Below are positions 34,990-44,297 of a DNA stretch of 64,000 nt, piece by piece. Source of the DNA: Pseudoalteromonas luteoviolacea DSM 6061. GTDB taxonomy: Bacteria; Pseudomonadota; Gammaproteobacteria; Enterobacterales; Alteromonadaceae. The notes beneath the pieces are model-generated. The model was not told the origin of the DNA. It did no database searches and worked only from the letters and a program-made list of their open reading frames with translations. The number at the start of each line of letters is the position of its first letter. Positions within the stretch are counted from its first letter, which is position 1. The position numbers and the translations under genes were made by a program. The stretch is from the NCBI RefSeq assembly GCF_001625655.1, contig NZ_AUYB01000078.1, positions 19,791 through 83,790 of the forward strand, read 5' to 3'.

Positions 34990-36645
34990 CTACTTTTTCT
35001 TCCACTTAGCGTTGTCTGGAATAGATTTAGGAGGAACTTTTACTTGGATAAGCGAAGGTGTCTCGGCGTTTTCTAGAGCGCCTAGGATGGCCTCATTGAG
35101 TTCTTCATAAGTGTTAACCTGCCAACCCTTGCAGCCAAACACATCGGCAAGCTTGCAGTAATCCCATTGATGCAGAATACATGAGTCAAAGAATGGCTGA
35201 TCACTGGAAAATATCTCGGCATCATATAACCATTGCTCAACACCATAAACGCCATTATCCATGACAAAAATGATAGGATTCAAGCCAAATCGAGTTTGTG
35301 TGGAGAGGCATTGGGGCGTCATTTGGAAGCCACCATCTCCTGTGAATATGAACACACGTTGGTGGTCTTGTTTGGCTAAACTCATACCTGTTGCCGCAGG
35401 TCCAATATAGCCAATAGATGAATAGGTTGGTTGGGCAACAAAGCCCCTTGGGGTGCCGACTTTTAGCAGTAAGCTGCCAAAGAAATTAAGGCTGGCATCA
35501 CTCCCAATTAAAACATTGTCCCCGATGTATTCTTTGCTTTGAATAAAGTCATAGAAACCTTGATAAGAGATATTGCCTGAAAAACTTTGGGGCTGCGCTT
35601 GTGTAGATTCAGGAATTGCACATGGAGGTGCGCAAGTAATGCTTTGATTGGTCAATTCATCTATGAAATTACCCAGTGGTACTTGAGGCACAAAATAAGT
35701 GCCCAATTTTACTGTGTCCCAAGCTATCAGTGCCGTTTTGTCATAATCGACACTTTGACCAAGCGTATTGATGTCCGAAAGCCAAACGCCTAAACCAAGA
35801 ATAAAGTCAGACTCTTTGACCAAGGTTTGGGTAACATCTGAAGAAGCCTGACCGTCAAATACACCAGCAAATAGCGGATCATTCTCGGAAAACACCGCTT
35901 TACTGATGAGTTCAGTGACATAGGGTAAATTTAGCTTTCTGATTAGAGCATTAGCCTGTTCATGCAAACCCATGCGATCTACCTCGGCGCCGAGCCAAAT
36001 GATAGGGCGCTCTGCCTTCTCGAGAGTTTGCTTAATTGTTTCAATGGATTGTGTGAGGCCTTCATCAGAGGGGATGGCTTTTAATGGCTCTAATTTGCCA
36101 ATCGGAGGGGAGCAAGGTTGTTGCACCATATCTTCTAAAAGCTCAATATACGCAGGGCGCTTTTGTGAAATACACTGTGTCAAAGCGTAATCAATCAACT
36201 GAGGTGCAAGTTCAGGTGCATCTAACTTAACTGCTGCGGCAGTGATGTTTTTATAGATGTTTAAGTCGGTTTCACCATCGATCATATGGTGATATATAAA
36301 CCCTGTTTGCTGCGCGGTTAAGCGCTTTTTGATACTTGGCGCCCCGTTGATTACGACGACAGGTACTCTTTCAGCATATGATGCAGCAACTGCATTTACA
36401 GCACTGAGTGTGCCTGCTGAGTATGTAAAGCACATTGCTCCAATGCCATTGAGTCTTGCATAGCCATCAGTGGCGTACCCGGCATTTAATTCATTCACTT
36501 CTTCAACTAACTCAATACTGCTTGGCTCAATATGCTTGTTGATCCACTCTATGGTGTAATCTCCAGCGATTGAGAAAAGGTGTTTTAGGCCAAGTTGCTC
36601 TAATCTTTCGGTGAGGTATTGTCCTACGGTATATTGTGTATCCAT
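34990..36645 (-). CDS. Thiamine-diphosphate-dependent 2-oxoacid decarboxylase
   Basis: A 551-residue enzyme of the pyruvate/indolepyruvate decarboxylase family. The catalytic Glu is in LVEEVNELNAGYATDGYARLNG, and the TPP-Mg motif is FTGDGGFQMTPQCL ending in FVMDNGVYGVE. The family non-oxidatively decarboxylates pyruvate, indolepyruvate or phenylpyruvate to aldehydes; the substrate cannot be set from the sequence. The MBL-fold gene lies just upstream on the same strand (31-base gap), so they probably form an operon. Confidence 0.88.
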   Translation of the reverse strand: MDTQYTVGQYLTERLEQLGLKHLFSIAGDYTIEWINKHIEPSSIELVEEVNELNAGYATDGYARLNGIGAMCFTYSAGTLSAVNAVAASYAERVPVVVINGAPSIKKRLTAQQTGFIYHHMIDGETDLNIYKNITAAAVKLDAPELAPQLIDYALTQCISQKRPAYIELLEDMVQQPCSPPIGKLEPLKAIPSDEGLTQSIETIKQTLEKAERPIIWLGAEVDRMGLHEQANALIRKLNLPYVTELISKAVFSENDPLFAGVFDGQASSDVTQTLVKESDFILGLGVWLSDINTLGQSVDYDKTALIAWDTVKLGTYFVPQVPLGNFIDELTNQSITCAPPCAIPESTQAQPQSFSGNISYQGFYDFIQSKEYIGDNVLIGSDASLNFFGSLLLKVGTPRGFVAQPTYSSIGYIGPAATGMSLAKQDHQRVFIFTGDGGFQMTPQCLSTQTRFGLNPIIFVMDNGVYGVEQWLYDAEIFSSDQPFFDSCILHQWDYCKLADVFGCKGWQVNTYEELNEAILGALENAETPSLIQVKVPPKSIPDNAKWKKK

Positions 36646-36676
36646 GCTGATCCACCTATGTAATTAACCAAAATTA

Positions 36677-37507
36677 TTAATATTCGCTCGCGCCATCAAA
36701 CAGTCTTGGCAGGTAAATATCGAAAATCGCCGGGCACTGGCGTGTAGGGAATTTTTGCAGCATAAATTGCTTGAACTCTTGGTTTTTTAAGCCATCATCT
36801 ATTGCTTGTTTTGCTGCAATTAAATACTTCAAGTTCTCTGTGACTTCTTTTTTGTCTGCAGGGGCGCCGTGGCCAGGTAAGAAAACCTCGTAATCTGATG
36901 TGAGCATATCTTCAAATTGCTCCATCCAGTGGTCTAAATATTTAGTTAGATATAAATGTGTGCCGCTATAAATTAAGTCTTGTGCGATAAAAACCCCAAA
37001 CTCTGGCAGTTTAAGCGTGATACCGTAGTCGATTTCTGTATCTATAACACGCTCAATTACATATTGAACACCATCAATAAACTCAACACCAGGACTGACG
37101 GCATGTTGCGGGATCACGACTTTATCTGGAGCAAGATCGCCAAGTTTGCCCATGTGGTCTTCTCGCGATGCTTCACCATGTTCTTTCAGAAACTCAATCG
37201 TTTCAGGTAAGGTATAGATCTCAACATCCGAAAATGCATCACCCAAGCCAAACCAATGATCAGGGTGTCTATGAGAAAGATATAGTCTTGCAATGGGCTT
37301 TTTCAAGCTGTCTGCATATGCTCTAAACTTTTGAGCATAGGGCTTTAAAAATTGCCCATCTATGAGGACAAGTTCATTTTTACTCTCAATAATGTGTGTT
37401 GCATTGGCAATATTATCTCCCTCGTAAGAAGAAATAAAAGTATGTATGTGAACATCGCCTACATGCTTTACAACTATTTTGATGGGGTTGGTGATCGGTA
37501 TATTCAT
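36677..37507 (-). CDS. Metallo-beta-lactamase-fold hydrolase
   Basis: A 276-residue MBL-fold protein without a signal peptide. The first metal motif is LYLSHRHPDHWFGLGDAF (HxHxDH), the Asp/His ligands recur in FIAQDLIY and FLPGHGAPADKKE. Members are diverse thioesterases, lactonases and oxidoreductases. It precedes the decarboxylase gene and might act on the same substrate or product. Confidence 0.85.
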   Translation of the reverse strand: MNIPITNPIKIVVKHVGDVHIHTFISSYEGDNIANATHIIESKNELVLIDGQFLKPYAQKFRAYADSLKKPIARLYLSHRHPDHWFGLGDAFSDVEIYTLPETIEFLKEHGEASREDHMGKLGDLAPDKVVIPQHAVSPGVEFIDGVQYVIERVIDTEIDYGITLKLPEFGVFIAQDLIYSGTHLYLTKYLDHWMEQFEDMLTSDYEVFLPGHGAPADKKEVTENLKYLIAAKQAIDDGLKNQEFKQFMLQKFPTRQCPAIFDIYLPRLFDGASEY

Positions 37508-37834
37508 ATCGTTTACTCATCAATTGCTTGTGGTGGGAACCATCCAAAAGCGCAATAACTGTTCGACCAAAATGTGTTGGTTTGTCTTGCTGGAATTCAA
37601 TGGATTAAATAGTGCTTTATGAGCGGAACAAGCGAATCTAAAGTGAGCAGGCTGCTCAACTTTAAAATACGATCCTCGGTGAAACTGACCGCACAATGTT
37701 ACATCCATATAACGCTCCATCTCGCTTTGTAGCTCGAAAGGAAATCAACCTATTTGTTAGGCCTGACAACGATTAGCTTTGGCTCTTGGACAAGAAAAAT
37801 ATCGGGGCCTCACTTTTTGGTGAGGCCGACTTGT
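37508..37834. other. Intergenic region with GH15 terminator
   Basis: I see no convincing gene. A stem GGCCTCAC/GTGAGGCC at about 37807-37829 lies just after the glucoamylase stop and probably ends its message. The remaining part must hold the promoter of the MBL-fold/decarboxylase pair; I cannot point to a clear -10/-35. Confidence 0.6.
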
Positions 37835-39271
37835 TTAAATCTTCAATGCGTTGCGAAAATCAATTGCAATGGCAACTGAGACATAACTCCAAGTTAAGTC
37901 ATTGGCGCTTGTCATAAATCCATCGTAACGACTAAACTGCTCGGCAAGAGATACTTTTTCACCGGCGTGAATTTGTATACGACGTAAGTAGGCATCGCCA
38001 AGTGCTTTGAGACCTTGCACAATGGCTTTAAAAGTCTTAGTTCGATGACTAAAACACTCACCAATTTCAACAGTGATCTGTGGATCTTCAAATGACAAAG
38101 CCAATGTGAGTTGATTGATGTTGTATTGGTTTATCTCAATGCTTTTTTGCTCTGTGAACAGCGCCGCGGCTTTGTAGCAAACACTACTCAATGATGCAGT
38201 ACATAAAAACCAAGGGTTACCCTGACTAAGAGGGGCACTGCCAGCGTATTTGTCTTCTGGGTATCGGCCAATTCCCGGTGCGATAGGCTCACCAGATGTG
38301 GTTTCTTCTATGGCATTTATTGGGTAGAGTGGGTCAAAAGCTTGATGCAAAGCGTAAGCCGTTGCGAGTACCTTGTCTTCATGAGGGTTTAAAAAAGGAT
38401 GATCCTCAGACAGGGCCTGGCAAATGCCAAGCGTTGTGGCCACATCTAAGTTTGATGCTTTGTAATCTAGGCCTCCAACTCGGTTGATTGTCGACACCAA
38501 ATAGCCTTTTTCTTCATCCCAGAACTCGGCCATAGCTTTTTCGATGTTGGTTGCCTGCAAGTTATAGTAATCTGCTGCACCTATGTCGCTCAATTTAGTC
38601 GCCAAGTCTGCGCCTTCACGCAGCGCTGTGCGTTGCAACATTCGAGTGTAAAAATGTGTGCCATCCACTTCTTCCCAAAGGTCGAAACAGGGCTCTTGCC
38701 AGTGATTGGCAACAAAGTCTAAGTCGGCTTTAATCATGCTAAATGAGGGCTCTTTTCCATCATAAAGCGTACTCGTTACGTAGTCTTTCTCGCCATTGGC
38801 AAGCAGGATATTTGCCCAGCGAGTAATCGTGAGCGCTCGCTGCGCTGGGCCATCATTTTGTGGGCGTCCCCATGGACCATTAAATGCTTGTCCTGTAACG
38901 TAAAATTTAGGCTCTCCAAGGCTATTGCTAACTGTTGGCGTTGTTTGATTGATTTTGGAAAACTCAACATAATCAATCATCATGTCGTAGTATTTATCTT
39001 TAAAATTGCGACGATCCAAGCCATTAAGCTTAGCTATTTCGCTCATTGTACGGGCTGCATCTCTTACCCAATGATAGTAATAATTTGGATTTGAGCGTGA
39101 TGGTGAAGCTAGTACTGCGCCGCGCTCTCCGTCTTCAGGAGAAATGTTGGCGACCATTTTGTCTAGTACATGCTTTCTAGCTGTTTCGGTCCACTTGTCT
39201 AGCGGGTCTGCGGCAATCGATGTCGCATAGGTGTCATCTGTATTCAGTACTGCGTTAGTTTGAGTTGTCAT
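37835..39271 (-). CDS. GH15 glucoamylase
   Basis: A 478-residue glycoside hydrolase family 15 protein. NPNYYYHWVRDAARTM is the conserved N-terminal substrate site, CFDLWEEVDGTHFYTRMLQRTAL contains the general acid Glu region, and GIGRYPEDKYAG with GNPWFLCTAS are the later landmarks. It releases glucose from non-reducing ends of alpha-glucans. There is no signal peptide, so it should act inside the cell. It diverges from the GMC operon. Confidence 0.9.
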   Translation of the reverse strand: MTTQTNAVLNTDDTYATSIAADPLDKWTETARKHVLDKMVANISPEDGERGAVLASPSRSNPNYYYHWVRDAARTMSEIAKLNGLDRRNFKDKYYDMMIDYVEFSKINQTTPTVSNSLGEPKFYVTGQAFNGPWGRPQNDGPAQRALTITRWANILLANGEKDYVTSTLYDGKEPSFSMIKADLDFVANHWQEPCFDLWEEVDGTHFYTRMLQRTALREGADLATKLSDIGAADYYNLQATNIEKAMAEFWDEEKGYLVSTINRVGGLDYKASNLDVATTLGICQALSEDHPFLNPHEDKVLATAYALHQAFDPLYPINAIEETTSGEPIAPGIGRYPEDKYAGSAPLSQGNPWFLCTASLSSVCYKAAALFTEQKSIEINQYNINQLTLALSFEDPQITVEIGECFSHRTKTFKAIVQGLKALGDAYLRRIQIHAGEKVSLAEQFSRYDGFMTSANDLTWSYVSVAIAIDFRNALKI

Positions 39272-39741
39272 AAGTTTTCCAAGAGTAAATCAGGTTGAAA
39301 TTCTCGGAATGTCTGTGTGAGAAGCCAAACATACAACCATTTTTTGAACGCACTCAATGTCTCACATTGGCAATCCGTTGTATCGCGCAACAGCGCACCA
39401 GAAAGTATATACACAAAAAGTAGCTCCACATGGGGATATTTAAGTTTTTTTAACAAGTGGTTAATTTGTGAGGAAAAGTATTTCTCTACTTCATTTTGAA
39501 ATTGAGCCGAATAATGATTTTTTATTAAAGTTGAATTTTTGCACTATTTTAAGCATTTTTGGAACAATTTTACTGAATTTAGAGACGGGTTTATGTTTCT
39601 TTGAGAATTAAATACGGCTGACTTTAGTTTTTTATTTGCGTTTTAAATTATCTGCTACACTGAATTTTAGCTTGAATGTTAATGCTATTGTTAATGCTAT
39701 TGTTAATGCTATTGTTAATGGATTACAGCGGGAAGACTTGT
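39272..39741. other. Divergent promoter region with tandem repeat
   Basis: This 470-bp AT-rich stretch separates the glucoamylase gene and the GMC operon, so it should carry both promoters. It holds a 12-bp tandem repeat at 39678-39720 just before the GMC ribosome binding site. No gene seen. Confidence 0.7.
39678..39720 (+). repeat. 12-bp tandem repeat (GTTAATGCTATT, about 3.6 copies)
   Basis: Exact units start at 39678, 39690 and 39702, then a partial unit GTTAATG from 39714. It lies 10-20 bases before the ribosome binding site (GGAAG) of the GMC gene. Copy-number change would alter 5' UTR length or promoter spacing. Confidence 0.93.
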
Positions 39742-41667
39742 ATGAGTGAAGCAAATTCAACAATGAAACAAGTAACGCCTGACACAGCAGTTCAAAATTC
39801 GGCCAATGGGAAGTATGACGCCGTAATCATTGGGTCAGGGATCAGTGGGGCAATCACTGCCAAAGAGCTCACAGCCAAAGGCTTCAATGTATTGATGCTT
39901 GAGGCCGCACCAGCTAAAGATATGACATACAAAGGGTTTAGATCTTACCTTAACACCTATTATGCAAATGCATCTAAAGACAACAATTCTCCGTACCCTG
40001 AAAACCCTAATGCGCGGATGCCTCGCTCAACAGATGTGAGTAAGCTTAAGCCCGGGGTTGCCGATGCCAAAGGATACATGGTGCAAAATGGACCGTTGGC
40101 CTTGGATAGCACCTATACACGGGTTACAGGTGGCACAACCATGCATTGGGAAGCCAAAATTTTACGCATGTTACCCGATGATTTCTCCATAAAAAGCAAT
40201 TATGGCGTGGGACTTGATTGGCCAATAAGTTATGAAGATCTCATGCCTTACTATCAGATGGCAGAGCGTGAAATTGGGGTATCAGCGAATGTTGAAGAGC
40301 AAGGTTTTTATGGCATTAAATATGAACCTGGCTATGTTTATCCGATGCATGGGCTGCCTCCATCATATCTAGACAAACTCGTTGCTCAGGGGATCGATGG
40401 GGCTGAGTTTGAGTTAGCGGATGAAATTCATACCGTAAAAGTCAGGCCTTTTCCGCAAGGCCGAAATGGCATTCCAAATGAACGTTACAATGATGGACAA
40501 GGCTTTAAACCAGTGGGTGCCTTAAGTACTTATCAAGTTGAGCAAGGTGGCCGTTGCCAAGGAAACAACAATTGTGTGCCGATTTGTCCTGTGCAAGCAA
40601 AGTATGACGCGAGAAAAACGCTCGTGGTAGCCGCTAAAACAGGAAGGCTGGACTTTTTACCTCAAGCAGTCGCGAGTAAAGTGGTGGTCAATAACCTTGA
40701 TAACAGCATCAAACATATTGAGTTTAAACATTACTCTTCACCCAATTCAACCGAGCACACGGTTCATCAAGTACAAGGTAAAAAGTTTATTCTAGCGACC
40801 AACGCAATTGAAAATGCACGTTTGATGCTGGCCTCAAATTTGCCAAGTTCCAGTGGACTAATGGGAAAAAACTTGATGGACCATACGTACTTGCTTGCGT
40901 GGGGATTATTACCTCAGGCTGCTGGTACAATGCGTGGCACCAAATGTACCTCCGGTATTGCCGACTTTAGATATGGCGCTAGCCGCAAAACACAAGCACC
41001 GTTTGGGGTGGATATCCACAACGATGGCTGGGGTTGGGCAACAGGCTCACCTTTTTCTGATATCGAAACCTTGGTGGATGAGGAAAATAAATTTGGTCGT
41101 GAGCTACGCCAAAGTGTTGTAGATAGAATTTCTAATCAGCTGCTATTTGCCTTTATGGTAGAGCAGCCAGCGCAAGAAAGTAATTGCGTGACGGTAGATA
41201 ACGAGTACCTAGACGCCTTAGGTAATCAGCGTCCCATTATTAATTATCAGTTATCTGACTACTCAAAAGCAGGCATTGCGTATTCTAGGCATACATCCAA
41301 AGTGTTTTTTCAGAGGTTGGGAGTGCAAGACTATTCCAAATACTCTCCTTTAGACTACGGATACTTTAATCACGATGGAGAAGACTACTACTTCAGAGGC
41401 GGAAACCATTTCTCTGGGACTCATATCATGGGTACTAGTGCTTTAAATTCTGTTGTTGATGAAAACCAAAAGTCATGGGACCACAACAATTTATACTTAG
41501 TAGGCTCAGGTAGTATGCCAAGTATTGGCACTTCAAATACTACCCTCACTTTGGCGGCGCTGTGCTACAAAACGAGCGAGTATATCATCGAAGAATTAAG
41601 CAGTTACTCTGTTGGTGTTGTCATGGACAGCGACTATAAAATGGCAAAAGGAGCTGAAAATGAGTGA
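39742..41667 (+). CDS. GMC-family flavoprotein dehydrogenase, large subunit
   Basis: The protein has 641 residues from the ATG at 39742 (GGAAG upstream); a longer frame would translate the tandem repeat. FAD-binding YDAVIIGSGISGAITAKEL, a Cys-rich CQGNNNCVPICPVQAKYDAR, and C-terminal FSGTHIMGTSALNSVVD (catalytic His) with GSGSMPSIGTSNTTLTLAAL (Asn). The overall form matches FAD sugar dehydrogenases of the gluconate 2-/fructose/sorbitol/glucoside-3-dehydrogenase group. No Tat or Sec signal is visible. The third gene of this operon resembles the small subunit. It overlaps the ferritin-like gene by 8 bases. Confidence 0.88.
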   Translation: MSEANSTMKQVTPDTAVQNSANGKYDAVIIGSGISGAITAKELTAKGFNVLMLEAAPAKDMTYKGFRSYLNTYYANASKDNNSPYPENPNARMPRSTDVSKLKPGVADAKGYMVQNGPLALDSTYTRVTGGTTMHWEAKILRMLPDDFSIKSNYGVGLDWPISYEDLMPYYQMAEREIGVSANVEEQGFYGIKYEPGYVYPMHGLPPSYLDKLVAQGIDGAEFELADEIHTVKVRPFPQGRNGIPNERYNDGQGFKPVGALSTYQVEQGGRCQGNNNCVPICPVQAKYDARKTLVVAAKTGRLDFLPQAVASKVVVNNLDNSIKHIEFKHYSSPNSTEHTVHQVQGKKFILATNAIENARLMLASNLPSSSGLMGKNLMDHTYLLAWGLLPQAAGTMRGTKCTSGIADFRYGASRKTQAPFGVDIHNDGWGWATGSPFSDIETLVDEENKFGRELRQSVVDRISNQLLFAFMVEQPAQESNCVTVDNEYLDALGNQRPIINYQLSDYSKAGIAYSRHTSKVFFQRLGVQDYSKYSPLDYGYFNHDGEDYYFRGGNHFSGTHIMGTSALNSVVDENQKSWDHNNLYLVGSGSMPSIGTSNTTLTLAALCYKTSEYIIEELSSYSVGVVMDSDYKMAKGAENE

Positions 41668-42793
41668 CCGCATTATCAATAATATTGACGATTTACACGA
41701 TATGTTAGACGCGGCAATTCAACTGGAGCATGCGACGATCCCGCCATACCTTACTGCGTTATACAGCATACATCCAGAAACAAACATAGAAGCTACGGCG
41801 ACCATACGCGCCGTATTGGTCGAAGAAATGCTACATATGACCTTGTCGGCTAATGTGTTGAATGCGGTTGGAAAAAGTCCAGAATTAACGGCTCCAGGGT
41901 TTGTTCCTGAATTTCCAACGCGACTGCCAGATGGAGAAACTGATTTTTCAGTGTCTATCGATAAATTTTCTCCTGAAACCTTAGAAACGTTTTTAAAAAT
42001 AGAGCGACCTTCTAAAACACAGGGTGATTCTAATCATTTAGGGCCTAAAGGGTGTTTAGCTCGGACTAATCTCAGTGCTTTTCAGCTACGAGCTGTTAGA
42101 CCTAAAAGCGCGCCGGAATACAGTTTTTATAGTATCGGAGATTTTTATGAAGCCATAAAAAGTGGCATCGAGTACTTGGAAGAGCTGGCTAACAAAGAAG
42201 GCGAAACGATATTTACAGGAAATCCTAGTTTGCAGGTTTCAAGTAAATATTATTACTCTGGAGGAGGCCATGTTATTGAAGTATATGACAAAGAAACAGC
42301 ACTTCAAGCGCTTTCGCTGATAATTGAACAAGGTGAAGGGCATGGACATAAGATTTTTGACTCAGAGGGTGAAATTTCGCATTACTATCGATTTGAGCAG
42401 TTAAAACACCGTCAATTTTATCGACTGGGCGATGAGCCAGGGCAGCCCTCCGGAGAGAAGTTTGAGGTGGATTTTGACAAGGTTTATCCCATAAAGCCTA
42501 ACCCTAAAATGGCCGATTACCCCAAAGGTTCACAGGTGTTTGCGGCTGCTAGTGCATTTAATCATAACTATCAGCAGTTTCTATCAACAGTTAATAAAGC
42601 ATTTAGAGGTGAGCAGGATCTTTTACTGGGTGCTGTTTGTGGCATGTTTAGGCTAAAAGATCACGCAAGCCAACTGATCCGTAACCCCATTCCTGATGAC
42701 CCCACCTATCATGGGGGGCCGACCTTTGAAATGTCCTATGAAGAAGCTTCGCATATCAGTAGAGAACAGTGTATTTCGGAGACTGCAAAATGA
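41660..42793 (+). CDS. VioB-like ferritin-fold protein
   Basis: A 377-residue protein whose N-terminal half has the ferritin-like domain found in VioB/iminophenylpyruvate dimer synthases: IQLEHATIPPYLTALYSI, then AVLVEEMLHMTLSANVLNAVG (the E..E..H metal ligands), and a later QGEGHGHKI. Such proteins carry a carboxylate-bridged metal site or an inert ferritin fold. It lies between the dehydrogenase subunits with ATGA overlaps on both sides, so it is clearly co-translated. Its role is unknown; electron transfer or redox chemistry on the sugar is a guess. Confidence 0.8.
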   Translation: MSDRIINNIDDLHDMLDAAIQLEHATIPPYLTALYSIHPETNIEATATIRAVLVEEMLHMTLSANVLNAVGKSPELTAPGFVPEFPTRLPDGETDFSVSIDKFSPETLETFLKIERPSKTQGDSNHLGPKGCLARTNLSAFQLRAVRPKSAPEYSFYSIGDFYEAIKSGIEYLEELANKEGETIFTGNPSLQVSSKYYYSGGGHVIEVYDKETALQALSLIIEQGEGHGHKIFDSEGEISHYYRFEQLKHRQFYRLGDEPGQPSGEKFEVDFDKVYPIKPNPKMADYPKGSQVFAAASAFNHNYQQFLSTVNKAFRGEQDLLLGAVCGMFRLKDHASQLIRNPIPDDPTYHGGPTFEMSYEEASHISREQCISETAK

Positions 42794-43302
42794 CCAATCA
42801 AGCTTATCAAATCCAACAGTTTATTGAGTTATCAGGCGCACTGACCGACTTTAATGCCTTTACTCTCAATGGTACTGGGCAAGTACAGAATTACTACGAT
42901 ACGTTAAACCGAATAGTCGGTCGCGTAATGGTTGAAGAGTTACTCTCAAAGTTCTCTGCTATCTATGAGGCCTCTACAGATCATGAAAAATTCAATGAAT
43001 TACTCCGAAAACAGATCATTGGAGATGAAAAGTTTGGGCCTGTAGCACGTAATATTATCAAGCTTTGGTATACGGGCATGTGGTATCAAATGGCTCAATT
43101 TTGGCGAGAAGCATATGGCATGAGTGATGAGGATGTAACTTTTTTTGTCAACTCAGCTTCATACGCTGAAGGACTGCTTTGGCAAGCGATTGACGCGAAC
43201 CCGTCAGGCGCAAAGGGCCCTGGGTACGGTTCTTGGAGCTTGCCACCTAACATCAATTTTGACAATTGTTGGCAGTTTAAACCCTTTAACCACACTAGCT
43301 AA
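42790..43302 (+). CDS. Sorbitol-dehydrogenase-like (FAD-SLDH) small subunit
   Basis: A 170-residue helical protein. IQQFIELSGALTDFNAF at the N-terminus, ARNIIKLWYTGMWYQ and ASYAEGLLWQAID followed by GYGSWSLPP match the small-subunit pattern of FAD-dependent sorbitol/gluconate dehydrogenases. In relatives this subunit carries a Tat signal that exports the complex; none is present here. That suggests a cytosolic complex. It overlaps the ferritin-like gene by 4 bases. Confidence 0.72.
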   Translation: MTNQAYQIQQFIELSGALTDFNAFTLNGTGQVQNYYDTLNRIVGRVMVEELLSKFSAIYEASTDHEKFNELLRKQIIGDEKFGPVARNIIKLWYTGMWYQMAQFWREAYGMSDEDVTFFVNSASYAEGLLWQAIDANPSGAKGPGYGSWSLPPNINFDNCWQFKPFNHTS

Positions 43303-43358
43303 TAGGAGTTAGGTAGTTTTGGCTAGCTAAACACACTACCACCAACAGGGAGTTTAAG

Positions 43359-44276
43359 ATGAGCAGAACAACCATGTTTCCAGCGAACACAGTTAAATTT
43401 GGCATAACACCAACTGGCTGGGTCAATGATGACTTTTTAGATATAGACACGGGAATTCCATTTGAACAAATCGTCAGTGAAATGGCACTGGCAGGGTTTG
43501 AAGGGTGTAGCCGAGGGCATAAATATCCGAGCGACCTCCAAGAACTTAAACGTGCGTTAGAACTTAGAGACCTAAAGATATCCGAGCCGTGGGTAAGCAC
43601 TTACTTTACAATCAATGATATGCATGAGCAAACATTTGAAAGTTTTGAAAAAGAAATTAACTTTTTAAAACAGATGCAAAGTGGTGATTTGGTACTTGCG
43701 GAACTTGGAGGCTCCTCACACCAACAACCGATAGCGCTTGTCCCAAATGCTCCTAAATTTAGTGATGAGCAGTGGCGAAGACTCGCAGATGGACTAAACG
43801 AGCTTGGCCACAAAGCAAATTGTCATGGTATCACCATGTGCTATCACCATCATATGGGTACTGGCGTCATGACGATGGATGCCATCGCAAAACTTGCAGA
43901 ACTGACCGACCCAAACTGCGTAAACTTTTGCTTAGATACCGGCCATTTGTTTTTTGCTGGTGGAGATAATTTAGAGTTTATTAATTTGTACGGTGAGCGT
44001 ATTAAACATGTACATTTAAAAAATATCCGCAAAGATGTGATGGATTACAGCCTAGCTAATGATTTGTCATTCAAAGAAGCAATTTTACGAGGAGTATTTA
44101 CTGTGCCGGGCGACCCCGCTGGTTGCCTTGACTTTAAAGAAATCTTACAAGCACTTGCAGACAAGAGCTTTGCAGGGTGGTTAATCGTTGAAGCAGAACA
44201 AAATCCAGCTAACGCCAATCCTTTGTTATATGCCCAAATGGCGCGTAAGTATTTGCAAGAGGTAACTGGCCTGTAA
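43359..44276 (+). CDS. IolE-like TIM-barrel (inosose dehydratase family)
   Basis: A 305-residue xylose-isomerase-like barrel. FGITPTGWVNDDFLDIDTG and IPFEQIVSEMALAGFEGCSRGHKYPSD mirror 2-keto-myo-inositol dehydratase (IolE). Metal ligand candidates are the His in CYHHHMGTG, the Asp-His in LDTGHLFFAGG, VHLKN, and the late Glu in LIVEAEQ. It may dehydrate or isomerise a keto sugar/inosose made by the GMC dehydrogenase; this is inference from gene order. It follows the small subunit by 56 bases. Confidence 0.82.
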   Translation: MSRTTMFPANTVKFGITPTGWVNDDFLDIDTGIPFEQIVSEMALAGFEGCSRGHKYPSDLQELKRALELRDLKISEPWVSTYFTINDMHEQTFESFEKEINFLKQMQSGDLVLAELGGSSHQQPIALVPNAPKFSDEQWRRLADGLNELGHKANCHGITMCYHHHMGTGVMTMDAIAKLAELTDPNCVNFCLDTGHLFFAGGDNLEFINLYGERIKHVHLKNIRKDVMDYSLANDLSFKEAILRGVFTVPGDPAGCLDFKEILQALADKSFAGWLIVEAEQNPANANPLLYAQMARKYLQEVTGL

Positions 44277-44297
44277 AAGTCGAAAGGAGTTGTTTTT

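Noticed and set aside
37520..37720. 66-residue minus-strand ORF between the MBL-fold and GH15 genes
   Set aside because: Weak start context, no family features; probably chance.
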